Positions 48,361 to 60,646 of a stretch of DNA of 64,000 nt are shown in pieces. This DNA is from Thysanoteuthis rhombus. Taxonomy: Eukaryota > Mollusca > Cephalopoda > Oegopsida > Thysanoteuthidae. Position 1 is the stretch's first letter; the number at the start of each line of letters is the position of its first letter. The position numbers were made by a program, and so were the translations under genes. The notes beneath the pieces were generated by a model. It made no database searches and had not been told where the DNA came from. It worked only from the letters and a program-made list of their open reading frames with translations. Location of the stretch: contig OY735206.1 of assembly GCA_963457665.1 (NCBI GenBank), positions 26,074,210 through 26,138,209 on the forward strand. Reading direction: 5' to 3'.

Positions 48361-49327
48361 TATTTTCAAAATTTAAAAAAAAAAAAGTGATGCTCCTGGA
48401 CAGAGACTTGAGGATGAATTTAGTACAAATTACATCTCGGATTGTTATCCGACACTAAGGGTTGGACCTTTAAGAAAAAATTGTTCCCTAGACAAAATGA
48501 ACAGTAAATGTTGAAAATTCAGCGCTTCCAACTGAAGGAAGCCATTTGGACATGTTTGGTACTAGTTTTACCGCCTGTTTTTGAAATAAAAAAGAATGAT
48601 TATCCACTGAATTTCTATCCCTGTCCATCTTAAACTGTACACTTTACTCATTTCGAAATATAAGTTTCTAAGCATCTTGCAAAAAGTGGAACAAAATATA
48701 TTTTAATGTTTCACTCGACTATAAAGCAAGACATTAATCTGAAAGGTGATTGCAAAAACGTACAAAATGTACTGAGCGTTGTACCAGACTTACTAAAATG
48801 GTTCATAAGTGCAAATTTGTTTCAGACGTACCTAAAATGGCTGCCCTCGTCTTCAAATACGTATGCATTGATTAATCTAATATATTTCTATGTCCGTCAG
48901 TATTTTGCAGAGCTACAATTATGATTATACCAGTCTGTGTTATCGTTTTTGCAATGTTTATCATCGATCATCAATACTGAAATAGTACGTTGTGTACGCC
49001 GGAAGCGGAAATTTTCTGGGAAATGGATCATTGGTTGATAAGAAGCTTATGAATGTAATATCATATTGATCTCCTTTGACGGTTTGCAAAATCTGTGTAT
49101 CCGTCGATATCAAACTAGATTTTAGTACGACTTAAGACCACAATATTGGGGCATATAGGGAGTTGCTCACTAATTAATCAGGGGAAGATGTACAAGTCTA
49201 AGCTCCAAGAACTGCACCATAAATACGTGCCATCAATCTATCTATTAATCAGTATCACTCTCATCATATGTATCTATCTTAAACTCTTCACATTCATCAA
49301 TTTATCTCAATATTTATTATCATATCT

Positions 49328-49330
<3 letters not shown>
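48361..49330. other. No gene seen
   Basis: AT-rich sequence. A 72-codon frame at 48706-48924 is not recognisable. Confidence 0.4.

Positions 49331-49332
<2 letters not shown>

Positions 49333-49386
<54 letters not shown>
49333..49386. repeat. (TA)n(GA)n compound microsatellite
   Basis: About 26 bases of TA followed by about 26 bases of GA. Confidence 0.97.
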
Positions 49387-50700
49387 CGGGTGATAGAGAT
49401 AATTAGACATACGCAATCATTTGAGTATCGAGAGGGGTGTCAAGTGGGTGATTGTTGCTGAAAGCAATAGTGATACACATTTCATTTAATTGACAAAAAT
49501 TGTTTTGTTTTGACCTCGTTGGCTGTTTAAATGGGTTTGAACTGAATTTTAAAAATGTAAAGTATTTGTCTTTAGTTCGTGTTACCATATTTGAGCTCGA
49601 GGTAATTACTAGCGATCATTTAGGGCACCTCATTTTAAACATAATCAATCAAATCTTGTTTTTTTTTTAATTTCATAACCCAAGGGACGACGAATTGATG
49701 GATGGTGCTAAAGACATTCAGTAATTGAGCTCTAAAATATATTTGACTGTAATTTGACCCATCACCTATCCATAATTACTGAATGTCATCTTTGGAAATC
49801 ATATTCGTAATTGTTAACGCTTGTTACCCAACTGACTGGAAACCCGCCCTACAAGCGGCGTTTTTAGATAGTTCCCACGGAACGCGTCACCGGGGCCTTT
49901 GGTACAAATAAGGAATTTAAAGTATATGATTACTGAATGATAACTCTTTTGGAAAATACCACCAACATGTATTCTTGGGTTACATTTGATTTAAATATCG
50001 ACGGATCATGAGCGGATTTCACTTGACATTTCGAGTATCGATAATTTTCATTTCAGTGGACATTTCAAATTTGAAATATGGAAATCTAAAAATCTGAGTT
50101 CCCATCAATATTTTTGGTAAGTGATAACAAACAAAAATTTAGTGAATTCTTGGAGGATGGATGGAAATCAGGTTGTGATTATTAGGGTACACGTAGACCC
50201 CTTGATATGATCACAATTATTCAAATCATTCTTTTTCTTAACCTGAGTCACGAAAGATTTGATGCAAAGAGCAAAAGTCAATAATTAATTTAGTTTTGCG
50301 ATACATTTGGCCATTTTTTAATCTTTTGGAATCGTCGAATAGTGACTATAGAAATGTCGTTTTTGCATTTGTTCATCGATGTTAATTTGCCATGTGGCAA
50401 ATAGTTAGTATCACCAAAAATGGAATCGGCAAGCCGAGTTCAAATTCCTGCTGCAACAATCTGCGTTCACTTCGCACTAAATACATTAGAAAAAGACAAA
50501 CATCCATTATGACTGAAATTGCAAGCTTGGGAGGTCAAACCATTGTCCAGCACCCTGATAAACAGGGGAAGGATGTAGAAGTGTTCTGGGAAGTTATGAT
50601 TGACGGGACCCAAGTGATATCAGAAAACTAACGATTGCCGTACTTGAAATTAAGAGATGATATGATTTCATGCCTATCCATTAGTATCAGTGCAGAGTGA
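49387..50700. other. No recognised gene
   Basis: The 79-codon frame at 50392-50631 has a protein-like mix of residues but no motif I recognise. Otherwise AT-rich spacer. Confidence 0.4.
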
Positions 50701-50704
50701 CGGC

Positions 50705-50782
50705 AAATATCAATTGAACTTTTCTCTTAATTTGCCAATTCGCTTTTCGGTGTCGGTAACCACTTGGCCATCCTCACCTCTT
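50705..50782 (-). mobile_element. tRNA-like SINE head, copy 1
   Basis: On the minus strand GAGGATGGCCAAGTGGTTAC resembles the start and A box of tRNA-Leu/Ser (G-x-x-G-G-C-C-G-A-G-T-G-G). A weak B box (AAGTTCAATTGA) lies about 40 bases on. No cloverleaf can be drawn with confidence, so this is a SINE or tRNA pseudogene head rather than a working tRNA. Confidence 0.5.
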
Positions 50783-51524
50783 ACAGAGATAAAAGAGATA
50801 AACATCAAATGATGTATGTATCAAAACTCACTAATCTTCTATTCAGGAACATTCACGCAGCATGTCGGCCTTTTTTGCTTTCCTATTCGGTGAAACTGTG
50901 GAACGAGGGTTAAATGGCCTACGTTCAGTTCCTCCTGACCCTTTCGAGTTTTTTTTTTGTGTTGGGAAGCCTCAATAATGACTGAATAGGATGTTGTCAA
51001 TCAAAGAAAACCGTCAACATCGATATTTCCAAGGCTGTCGACTGCGTTTCAAAGTTTCAGGAACCGATGTTGAGTTGAATATTCGTTGATCCCAAAATAC
51101 TTTGTTCATATTGTGAGTAGTTTCCGCTACTTCACATCTCATTTTGGATTCATGCAACAGAATTGCTTGAATTTGCTTTTTCCTATCATCGATTTGACAG
51201 CTTTAGAGAATTTAGAATAAATGGTAAAATGGAAATGTTCAGCGTACGTATATAAAACGGTTTGAAATGATATATTCAAGAAACATACTCAAGCAATAGT
51301 TGATCCAAAAGATAAGTAAAATTTTATCAAATAAAAACAGCAATTATTGTTGGCATCCACCGAATATACTGTAGATAGCTTAATCTGGCACTGATCATAA
51401 TCATTAGATTTTTATTGCCAAGACATTGGCTATTGTGTTCGGACTTACTTTCTCACGCGATCCGTTATATTATTGGAAGGGGATGATGTGAAATTAATCC
51501 TCTCCCTCATAAGTGCGATATTGT

Positions 51525-51595
51525 CCTAGCTGGAGTTTGAACTTGGCTCGACAATTCCAATTTCTATCGTTAACCACTTGGCCACCTCGTACCTG
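51525..51595 (-). mobile_element. tRNA-like SINE head, copy 2
   Basis: Minus strand: GTACGAGGTGGCCAAGTGGT, TAACG, then AAGTTCAAACTCC. The A-box-like word (TGGCCAAGTGG) and B-box-like word (GTTCAAACTCC) are about 30-40 bases apart, as in a tRNA. It resembles copy 1 (50705-50782), which lies about 820 bases away on the same strand. A SINE body would extend left from about 51525, but no tail was identified. Confidence 0.58.
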
Positions 51596-51699
51596 GGAAA
51601 AGAATCATTTAATCGATATGATTAAATAATTTGATGTGCGTGCAAGCCTTCCCAGCACGTGAATGCACTAGGCAATTCGTATTGCTTTTTCCTCCTCCC

Positions 51700-51719
51700 A
51701 TATATATATATATATGTGT

Positions 51720-51767
<48 letters not shown>

Positions 51768-51842
51768 GTATATATATATATACATATATACATATATATA
51801 TACATATATATATATGTATATATATATATATATGCATATATG

Positions 51843-51892
<50 letters not shown>

Positions 51893-51905
51893 CATTTATA
51901 TATAT

Positions 51906-51977
<72 letters not shown>
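51700..51977. repeat. Long (TA)n tract with TACATA/TATGTA variants
   Basis: About 278 bases, nearly self-complementary, with C and G interruptions at irregular 6-14-base steps until about 51920, then pure TA to 51977. Six overlapping frames here are repeat translations. Confidence 0.97.
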
Positions 51978-51979
<2 letters not shown>

Positions 51980-51981
<2 letters not shown>

Positions 51982-52999
51982 TATTAGATAATAATTAATC
52001 CTTGAAGCTCTACGCAATGGAAAAAAAGCATATGAAATCAGGTCCCTTTATATTAACTCAAATCATTTTAATTACATTTTGGGTTCCTTTTATGAAGATT
52101 GCAATTTCTAAAGGAAATTCGAATCCGAGAATCTAAGGAAGGAAAAACACAAAACAAAAGTAAGTGAGAAAATGGTCATACAAGGATATTATGTATTAAT
52201 CAAAATCATCTTTTGATTCAGCATTGCATTCTTTTTATATTTCTTTAGTTCAGCACCTGTCTCTAATCCGTTGACGCTTTTGAAACGAGATAATAATTCC
52301 AAATATTGTCATGTGACGTTATCAACGCATTTTCCGCCACAGTTTTTGACAAAATACAGATGGTTATCTAAGAATATACTATGATGGATTATAATGGCTT
52401 CGTTTATTTTACATTATAGGAAAAAAAAATTCGTTAAACACTGAACAGCGTGGATTCTCCTTTTTACGAATGTGAGTTCACAGCATGCAGACCTGAACTT
52501 GCAAAAATATTGAGTGATATGAAAATAAAAAACTTAGATTGATTTATTCTACTCTCGTATTCTCTTGAACAAACATGTGGCAAGCAAACAACGTATTTGT
52601 CCCTTACCTCAAGAAGAAAAAGAGCCTTTGCTACTTCGTACCTGACGAAAAGGCTTGATTTATATGCATCCAGACTTTTAGGTAATAATTAAATCAAAAA
52701 AGTTACAGATTATTCAGGTAACAAAATATTTATCTAGACTAGAAAAATATTGAGTTTATATTATATTGCAGCATGACTAAGATGAAGAGCGAAATCTCCC
52801 CCCCCCCCCTGGATAAGATAGCAGAAGCTAGAATTTGTTACACCCATCCACATGGATGGTACGTCCAAGTTTATTTCACATATCACGATCAATGTAAGCA
52901 GTAAAACGATGGGTTTGAATGGTTAAAGCAAGTGGATTTTAGGACTACATTAGTTAGAGAAAAATTTACGACTATATGTTAGAAAAAAAGTTTAGGACT
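51980..52999. other. No gene seen
   Basis: AT-rich sequence with a 13-base C run at 52798-52810. Confidence 0.45.
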
Positions 53000-53505
53000 A
53001 TATTAAACAGAGAAAATAAAATGATACGTTTCTGGAAAAGATCCTCACATTCCATTTTGAAGAAAGTATGTAGAAACAGTGTCCCCCCGCTCCTGATAGT
53101 CATGATTTCCATGGAGCTTACACAAGGGTCTCAACCAAAAGATTCATTCTCAAGCTAAGTACTAGCCAACATGCATGAGAGAAGATCATGCTCCAACATC
53201 ACATCGAGAGATCACAAGACATCATATAATATTGAAAAACAAACAGTTGTAAAAAGTGCCATGAGATAAGAAACAATAAAAATCTCAGATGGCAATTGGC
53301 AGGTCATTGTGTAAGGACACTAGACTACGGCTAGAGATCGAAACTCTCAAAGTAAAAAACAGTCGGCCAAAAATAAGATGTGTTGATGATTTAGACTAGT
53401 TTAAAAGTTTTTAACACCAAGACGCTTGGGAGAGATATTTGGAAACGTGTGCGTCCAACAACGGACATGAAAATGCTGATTATATTGATCATCATCATTT
53501 TCGTC
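53000..53505 (+). mobile_element. RTE-like LINE 3' end (copy C)
   Basis: Plus strand: KKVCRNSVPPLLIV (V-Y-N-Q-C-V-L-P-V-L), HGAYTRVSTKRFILKLSTSQ (Y-G-A-E-T-W-S-L-T-K-R-x-x-L-K-L-R), then HERRSCSNITSRDHKTS (H-E-R-x-M-L-N-I-T-x-R-D-R-K-T) and, in another frame, NWQVIV. It ends in a RPTTDMK word and a degenerate GAT-type tail at 53485-53500. Multiple frame shifts. It faces copy D tail to tail. Confidence 0.78.
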
Positions 53506-53531
53506 TGGGCTAGTTTAGTGAAAATATATTA

Positions 53532-53995
53532 TCATCTACTGATTCATTAGCAGCAGCAGCCTCTTAACGTCTGACGTTGGAAATAGACCTTCCCCAAGAT
53601 TTGCAAAACCTTTTTATCATGGGCATCGCAAGGCCGGTACTTCCTGAGTTTTTTCAGCTCAACAATCCATCTCATTTTCGTCGACCACAGCTTCGCATAT
53701 GATCTCCGGAGATCCAAGTATTTAGTACAGATGTCCAGCTGCTATCTGGAATTTTGCCGCATGCTTAGCTCATAGGCATTTGTTATTTTCAACATTTTCC
53801 ATGTTTTAGACTCATGTCTTTCTTTCTTATATGCTGTCAGATGGTCTATCTATGAGAGAACATGGTTACCTCATGTGCACGTTGCATCCTTCTTAGTCAA
53901 TCTTCCGGTTAAGTTCCATGTTCCAACAACATAGGTGACCATCGGAGAGATACATTGATTTTATACCCTTCTCTATTTAGGATTAGTAAGATTGA
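53532..53995 (-). mobile_element. RTE-like LINE 3' end (copy D)
   Basis: Minus strand from about 53990: NQCISPMVTYVVGTWNLTGR, then, after frame changes, STKMRWIVELKKLRKYRPCD, AHDKK, ILGKVYFQRQTLR and a short GCT/GAT-type tail. It matches copy F (RKTRWSDELEKYRKYWLCEP) and copy B (GKIYVQRQ). Its tail lies 30-50 bases from the tail of copy C. Confidence 0.78.
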
Positions 53996-54009
53996 AAGTG
54001 AAACAGAAA

Positions 54010-54225
54010 AAAAACAGTAGGCTTTTCAGAACACAATAGTCGATTTACTGCTTTATCATACAGCATTATAATATGCACTCAATATTTCTGTAGTATGCAT
54101 TGTTAGCTGAATTAATTTTCTATACCTTATATGACTTAATTACCACCTAAAAAGCTGGCTGCATGCAAAGAGTGCACAGCAAGCCTCTTAGTTAAGTACA
54201 GAGAAGTGATAGCTCTTCTTTTTTT
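54010..54225. other. No gene seen
   Basis: Short AT-rich spacer between LINE copies D and E. Confidence 0.4.
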
Positions 54226-54227
54226 TT

Positions 54228-54285
54228 TCATCATCATCCTCATCATCTAGCGTCCGTCGTTAGACTAGGGTAAGATTTTCGTTTA
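54228..54285 (-). mobile_element. RTE-like LINE extreme 3' end (copy E)
   Basis: CATCATCATCCTCATCATCT followed by AGCGTCCGTCGTTAGAC matches the tail and last codons of copy F (TTAACGTCCGTCGTTGGAC). Only about 55 bases are present, a severely truncated insertion. Confidence 0.65.
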
Positions 54286-54289
54286 AAGA

Positions 54290-56120
54290 GGGTACATATC
54301 ACAGTTTTTGAACGAAAGAGTTCATTTTTGGAATGTCTGCCCTGTCTCAGTACATAGTCATCAGGTGTATTCAGTCACACCAAAAACTAAGTCCTGTGCA
54401 TACGGTCAAAAACAAATGTCCGACAAATCTGTAAAGATGCTGCTGGCAAAAACTTTGGGCCAACTTATACAAAATCGTGTGTGTGATTGTTCAATTGGTC
54501 TGTAATGTACATTTTAAAATTTAATTCATGGGCTCTAATAGAGCGCAAATCCCGAACGCAATGAAATTACTATTTATCAAATGATATCTACAGCATTTGG
54601 TATTCCAATGTATTTTGGGATGAAGAATCGATTTAGAAATATTTCAGTTTAGTTTTCTTTGATTTATGGGGTCAAACGTGCATTCGAAGCGCTAAAAGTG
54701 CATTTGCGCAGTGCGTATGAACAAAAAAAAAAGAAAAGAAAAATTCAATGAAATCAGCATTACTCAACCGAAGCTCATTTCTCCCGGTATCCATTTTTTA
54801 GGGATGATGGAGAATCCATATACATACATTAGATCAAAAATCCACTGGTGACCATTTTTCAACATTAACTTCTTAAAATTAATTCGTCCCAACTCAATCT
54901 TGTTATGGTTATACCCCCGGTATTCTAATGTTGTATTCAATCATTTCTGTTCATTCAAAATTAGCATTATTTCAATATGTTGAACCATCAAGCTAAAGAT
55001 AGGCGAGTTCCATGCAAAAACGGACTCACTGAGCAATGATGAAATTTCCCTTTAAAACATATATTTGAAACCCAAAAATAGTCCCACTGATTGATATTTA
55101 ACCAAAGAGAGACAGTATCAAGAGGGAATATTTCGCACAAAAATTGACAGCTGACAACTTGTCTAAAGGAGCACTATTTTCTCACATACAGTCTTACCAA
55201 TACAATATTCATGTCCATAAACTTACATACATAACAGCTTGACAAGTGAGAGCGCCTTGCCTCACATGCATACAGCCGAGTTCATGAGCCCAATCCTCTT
55301 TCAATTGATCTCGAAAGGATGAACTAAACTCAAACACATATCCCTCTCAAACTTTGAAATCTATACTTGTTCCAACACAAACATTTTCAGTACCTTTTTA
55401 CTAAAAAAAAAATATTTTTCAAATGCTTCAAAACTCCTGAATGAACATTTGATACATACTTTTCAAACAACATTTTTGCCTACTCAACGTAAATCTTTCG
55501 TACAAGATTCATCTCACACATGGAACGAACTTCTATTGATATATGTTTATATAATGAATACCACATATGTTGAACCAATGCATTTTCCTATCCATTCAAC
55601 ATTGAATATCATTTGTAAGTTTTCTCTTGATACAACCTTTATTTAGCCAATATGAGATTGCCAGTGCTGGGTCATTGAACTCATTTTACAACAATCTGTT
55701 ACACCAGATACTTATGACAATTCAGAATCATTTGACAACCAAAAAATTTAGTCAAAAAATATTCAGATGAAATTGTATAATGTAATATTTCGCTTCAAAA
55801 CCGTCCATTTTTTCCAAATATTTTTTTTCTAAAAAAATAAAATCCTCAGGCCACACTTTTCTGTTTTTCTCTAAAAATTCTTGAACATTGAATTTATTTT
55901 TTAGCTTTTATCGGATTTATGGTAATTTGATAAATGATTAATTTCTTGATAATAATTTGATTTGTGTTTCACGTTTTTATTTTAAATAGCCGTAGTCTTA
56001 AAGGAAACATTGAAGAATTACGAATCATTTTATCTACATATTCATACATCTATCTTGCTATATATCTACCAATTTATTCATTCCCCCCTTCTTTCAATCC
56101 ATTCGCTCTCTCTCTCCCCC
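54290..56120. other. No gene seen
   Basis: AT-rich sequence, A runs at 54724 and 55402. 65-codon frames at 54308 and 55449 are not recognisable. Confidence 0.45.
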
Positions 56121-56121
56121 C

Positions 56122-56122
<1 letters not shown>

Positions 56123-56187
<65 letters not shown>
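56123..56187. repeat. (TA)n microsatellite
   Basis: About 64 bases of TA. Confidence 0.97.
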
Positions 56188-57150
56188 TCAAAAACTTTAC
56201 CACTTCGAAAACTAATTTTTTTTCTCGGTTTTTTTTTCCGATATTTTATGTCATTCCAGTCAATTATTTCCAAATATTTTATAATGTAATCTATATCATT
56301 TTTTATTTTTTTTCCTCATGATGTCCACAGGATTTGATTTATGATCATGTGTGTGAATATATCTCGGAACGGTCAGCAGTTCTTTACCATGTAAACGTGT
56401 ATGGGCTGAAACATTGTGATAATCTTTCCATTGACCTCAAAAAGCTCTTATCCGATCAGGCATGAATTCTACAAGACCTTAGGAGTGTTCTCCTTGGATC
56501 TGTTGCCAATATATTGACAGAAATCCCTTTAATTGCTCCATGTTGTTCGGTAGGGCTCCTTCCAGGATTTGTATTTGATTGTACCTGGGAAATTTGTTCG
56601 CAAAGTCAACGCAGTGAATCTCTGTTTTTTGAAACAATTCATATCTGTTGCCATGCTAAAAGTTGCGACTGCTATCACAGACAATGACTACCGAGAGAAA
56701 TAATGTTGTTCCTCAAAGGTCTAGGGATAGCTTGCATGTGACTAAGTTTTTGCTGTAGAACTTATATTGGGTCAGTATTTTCAGGCAGAACGTTACCAGT
56801 ACCATCGATTTTTTTCCCATCCTTGTTGTTTCGTACAGCGCAATTTAATTCTATCATATGCCCACACATGTACCCTGCCTTCTGCTTCATGAACAATAAA
56901 GTGAATCCCATCGAATGAGGTGACATCCCTCCATTGATTTGATATCTTATTCTAAACATTGCGTGTCCATTGAAAAGGCTTTCATTAATGAACAACGGAT
57001 AGCGTTGTTATCATAATTGAACACTGGCTAAATATACAACCGCACAACAAGGTTTAGAGCATGTTGTGTCACCTTGATTGAAGATATTTGCAATTCGTGC
57101 AAAAGTACCTTTTCTGTTCGCTCGCTATTCCCATCATCCTTTGTATAAAT
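56188..57150. other. No gene seen
   Basis: T-rich until about 56320, then mixed. A 77-codon minus frame at 56762-56995 is not recognisable. Confidence 0.45.
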
Positions 57151-57154
57151 AAGA

Positions 57155-57590
57155 TTTGAGCGCTCATTGATTTTCCTGTAGTCGAGGATTTTCCCCTCCC
57201 TCAACCACTATAAATAGGTACTCACCAAAAATAAACAAGAACATACCAAAAGATTTGCTGTCTACGGTTTGCTAATCGTTTTGTCTATAGTCAATGATTT
57301 TCCCTCCTTTGACCACTGCAGATAGGTACACAACAAAAGTAAACATGAACATATCAAAAGGTTTGCCGTCTAGGGAAGGCTCATTGCTTTAACTGTAGTT
57401 GATGATTTTAAACCCCTTCGACTACAGAAGGTAGGTAATCACCACGGATAAACAGGACCACATTGAGAGACGTGCCGTCAAAGAAATGCTCATTACTTTG
57501 TCTGTAAGCGATGATTTCCCTCTTCCGACCACTGAATATAGGTACTTAGGACAACTAAATATGAATACATCTCAAAACGTGCTTTTTCGG
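57155..57590. repeat. 109-bp tandem array, four units
   Basis: The anchor GATTT occurs at about 57187, 57296, 57404 and 57513: spacings of 109, 108 and 109. Each unit reads GCTCATT...TTTGTCTGTAGTC, GATGATTTTCCC, CGACCACT, ATAGGTAC, AAATAAACAAGAACAT, AAAAGRTTTGCCGTCTA. Units have diverged by substitutions but keep their length well. Confidence 0.85.
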
Positions 57591-57851
57591 AAATATTTTG
57601 AACTTGTCTTCTGTTAAAGTCAATTTGGTCTCTATCAGTGTCATGCAATTTGTTGCCCATAACTAAACTAAACTTCAGAATGGATTACTTGCAACCGGCA
57701 TACCTGTTCATAGACGTCTAACCTTGATTGGTACAATTATAGTTGCTGTCATTCTCGACAAGGTAATTGATCATTGAGTTTTGGCACGTGACAGTTTATA
57801 CATAACAGTCAAAATTTTTTTCTTCGGTTTTTTTAGCTGATCTGTCTCTGT

Positions 57852-57857
57852 CTGTCC

Positions 57858-57907
<50 letters not shown>
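57852..57907. repeat. (CTGT)n(CT)n compound microsatellite
   Basis: About 34 bases of CTGT tetramers then about 20 bases of CT. Confidence 0.97.
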
Positions 57908-58133
57908 GGTTATGTATTCATGCATAATGTGTGCAATGGAGCTAAAGGGTTGAACTTTCAAATAAATACTCTTTATTACATCAATGAAAAGCTATATTTC
58001 CTATTTCACCCCCTAACTCAAGTAGAATTTTAGTCGCCTGGTCAATCTACAATGTTTATTAGTTTGTGCCCGCTCGTTTTCTTTTTTGATTCAAACTTTT
58101 AGTAACCAAACAAAAGTAAGAAAATTAATAGCT

Positions 58134-58135
<2 letters not shown>

Positions 58136-58203
<68 letters not shown>
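58136..58203. repeat. (TA)n microsatellite
   Basis: About 66 bases of TA. Confidence 0.97.
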
Positions 58204-58206
<3 letters not shown>

Positions 58207-59955
58207 TTTTGCCTTGTTTTTCGCATTCTTTTGGAGTATGGACTTTGGTTTTACAATAATATGTTTTAATTATAATTTGGTTTATGATTCTTATTTTCAT
58301 TGATGTTGGTGGCCCCCGACTTCAGATAAAAACAAAGTTATGCATATCTTTTCTCACTTTAGTTCATACTTAGCTGCAAATCTTTCGGGACAACTTGGAC
58401 TCTAACATTGATCGAGTATCGGTGGAAAGTCTTTCAAAACGTCCAGTATACATTGATTTCAAATGGAACATTAGTAATGACGTGAATCTCAATTATTAAA
58501 GGACACAAAAGCGACCATCCACTAAAAAACGTATTTGAAGAATTGATAAGAGAGAATCTTTCTACAAACTATTTCGAATGGTAAACTTCAATGGAAAAAG
58601 GGTACTCCAAGACAACCAAATACAACCTCAATATTCCTGACCATGAGGAAGTATCAAACCATTTTCTCAAACCAACGGTGCACCAACAAAACATTATTGT
58701 CCTTGTATTGTAGTCTGCGGAGTTTGTGCTCAAATATAATGTTTGGTAATATTATTGCTGTGAAAAGATGTGAGCAGTGAATGCGAGTACAAATGTAGTT
58801 TTAAGAAAGCCTGTCTTTGTTAATAAATGTTACAATGTTTCAGTACAGTTCACGTATGATTTCAGTCTAGGAAATAAGTATTAAGTTGGTGTTTTTTCAG
58901 CGTACGTTCGACTACTTTATTCAGTTTGTACATCTTAGAACAGTTGAGAAATAACGTACAAATGTGATTTTTTAAAAACTGACCACTTAGTATACCGGGA
59001 CAGTTGGATATTTCAAAAGGATTTTAATTACGATATGTAACAATTATTATATTTATATTCATGTCTTCAACTATAGATTACTGAATCATTTTTAGTAACC
59101 GAACTTTTGTGGGCCAATCATTTCTCTTCATGAGTATGTTGCAAATATTTTTACCCTCATGCACGAAGAGTTTAGAACGAACAATTGTGGTCACACCCAT
59201 GTGGCACAGATAACATGTTGTAAGGATAAATGCCCCCGGATCAATTGTTCTCATTGGGCAGCGGCTTCCAGAATAATGTTTCGTCCTCCAAATAAATGAT
59301 TCCTTGGTTTGGTGAGCAAATTACTCCATTTTCACAAACTATTACTCTGGTTGCTTTGCTATTGCCTGGGAGGGTGGTGGTTATCCAGGGTGGGGGGAAT
59401 CAAACTTTGGTACTTGTCTTAGAGCAAGTATCACTGCAAAAACTAAATACACTGGGTTTTGAAACTTTCAATAATTTCCAAAACAGATTAACAAATGAGA
59501 AATATTTTAGGAAAAATCTACACAATTATTTCTGATTTAATTGGCTAAAAGTTAAGGAAAGATAAACAAAATGCCTCGAAGTCATTTGGAATCAAAGGAT
59601 CTAGAATTCCTGTTCAAGATCCGGTTCAAACTATGATTATCGTGATGCCATGCTGCGCACTTCAAATCATCACAAGAGTTCATTGAGGGCGCACAAATAT
59701 CCCACAACCTGATCCATTGAAAGAAGTAGAACGTATGACTTTTTTCTCCAATCTACGTTTGGAATGAGAACAGACAACCTCCAATAATGTTTTCAAATTA
59801 AGGACAAAAAGGCCAGTTTATCGATCTTTTTTACTCCTAGCTGGTAGGAGTGGGTTTATGCCTTTCTTAGTGGACTTAGTACAGAATGAATATAAACTGC
59901 CTTGTCCAGAATTAGGATTCGGTTTAGCAATTTTATTATCCATACTTTGCCACAC
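58204..59955. other. No gene seen
   Basis: AT-rich sequence. A 79-codon plus frame at 59296-59535 is not recognisable. Confidence 0.45.
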
Positions 59956-59957
<2 letters not shown>

Positions 59958-59986
<29 letters not shown>

Positions 59987-60457
59987 CTTCTTCTTCTTCT
60001 TCTTCTTCTTCTTCTTCTTCTTCTTCTTCTTCTTCTTCTTCTTCTTCTTCTTCTTCTTCTTCTTCTTCTTCTTCTTCTTCTTCTTCTTCTTCTTCTTCTT
60101 CTTCTTCTTCTTCTTCTTCTTCTTCTTCTTCTTCTTCTTCTTCTTCTTCTTCTTCTTCTTCTTCTTCTTCTTCTTCTTCTTCTTCTTCTTCTTCCTTCTT
60201 CTTCTTCTTCTTCTTCTTCTTCTTCTTCTTCTTCTTCTTCTTCTTCTTCTTCTTCTTCTTCTTCTTCTTCTTCTTCTTCTTCTTCTTCTTCTTCTTCTTC
60301 TTCTTCTTCTTCTTCTTCTTCTTCTTCTTCTTCTTCTTCTTCTTCTTCTTCTTCTTCTTCTTCTTCTTCTTCTTCTTCTTCTTCTTCTTCTTCTTCTTCT
60401 TCTTCTTCTTCTTCTTCTTCTTCTTCTTCTTCTTCTTCTTCTTCTTCTTCTTCTTCT
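59958..60457. repeat. (TTC/GAA)n triplet array, about 500 bases
   Basis: About 165 TTC triplets, the longest simple repeat in the window. A single extra C near 60194 (CTTCCTTC) splits it into about 235- and 260-base pure halves. This shifts frames, so poly-Leu becomes poly-Ser and poly-Ser becomes poly-Phe on plus, and poly-Glu meets poly-Lys or poly-Arg on minus. The four frames of 187-237 codons are artefacts of the array. Confidence 0.98.
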
Positions 60458-60574
60458 CTTCCTGATATGCTATGCTGTCTCCACAAAGTGGTTCTATTAA
60501 TGATGTAACTATGATGCAAACCTGGACTCTATCTTTCCCTTCAATATATAAATACACACGCATACACACATATC

Positions 60575-60587
60575 TTTATATACATAC

Positions 60588-60643
<56 letters not shown>
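60575..60643. repeat. (TA)n microsatellite with ACATA start
   Basis: ATACATACATATATACATATATAT passing into pure TA. Confidence 0.95.

Positions 60644-60646
<3 letters not shown>

Noticed and set aside
57155-57590. CRISPR-like array suggested by regular spacing
   Set aside because: The whole 109-base unit is repeated, without constant repeats and unique spacers, and the context is eukaryotic.
59818-60569. Reading frames of 187-237 codons (poly-Ser/Leu/Phe, poly-Glu/Lys/Arg)
   Set aside because: All are translations of the TTC/GAA array and change residue at the single extra base near 60194.
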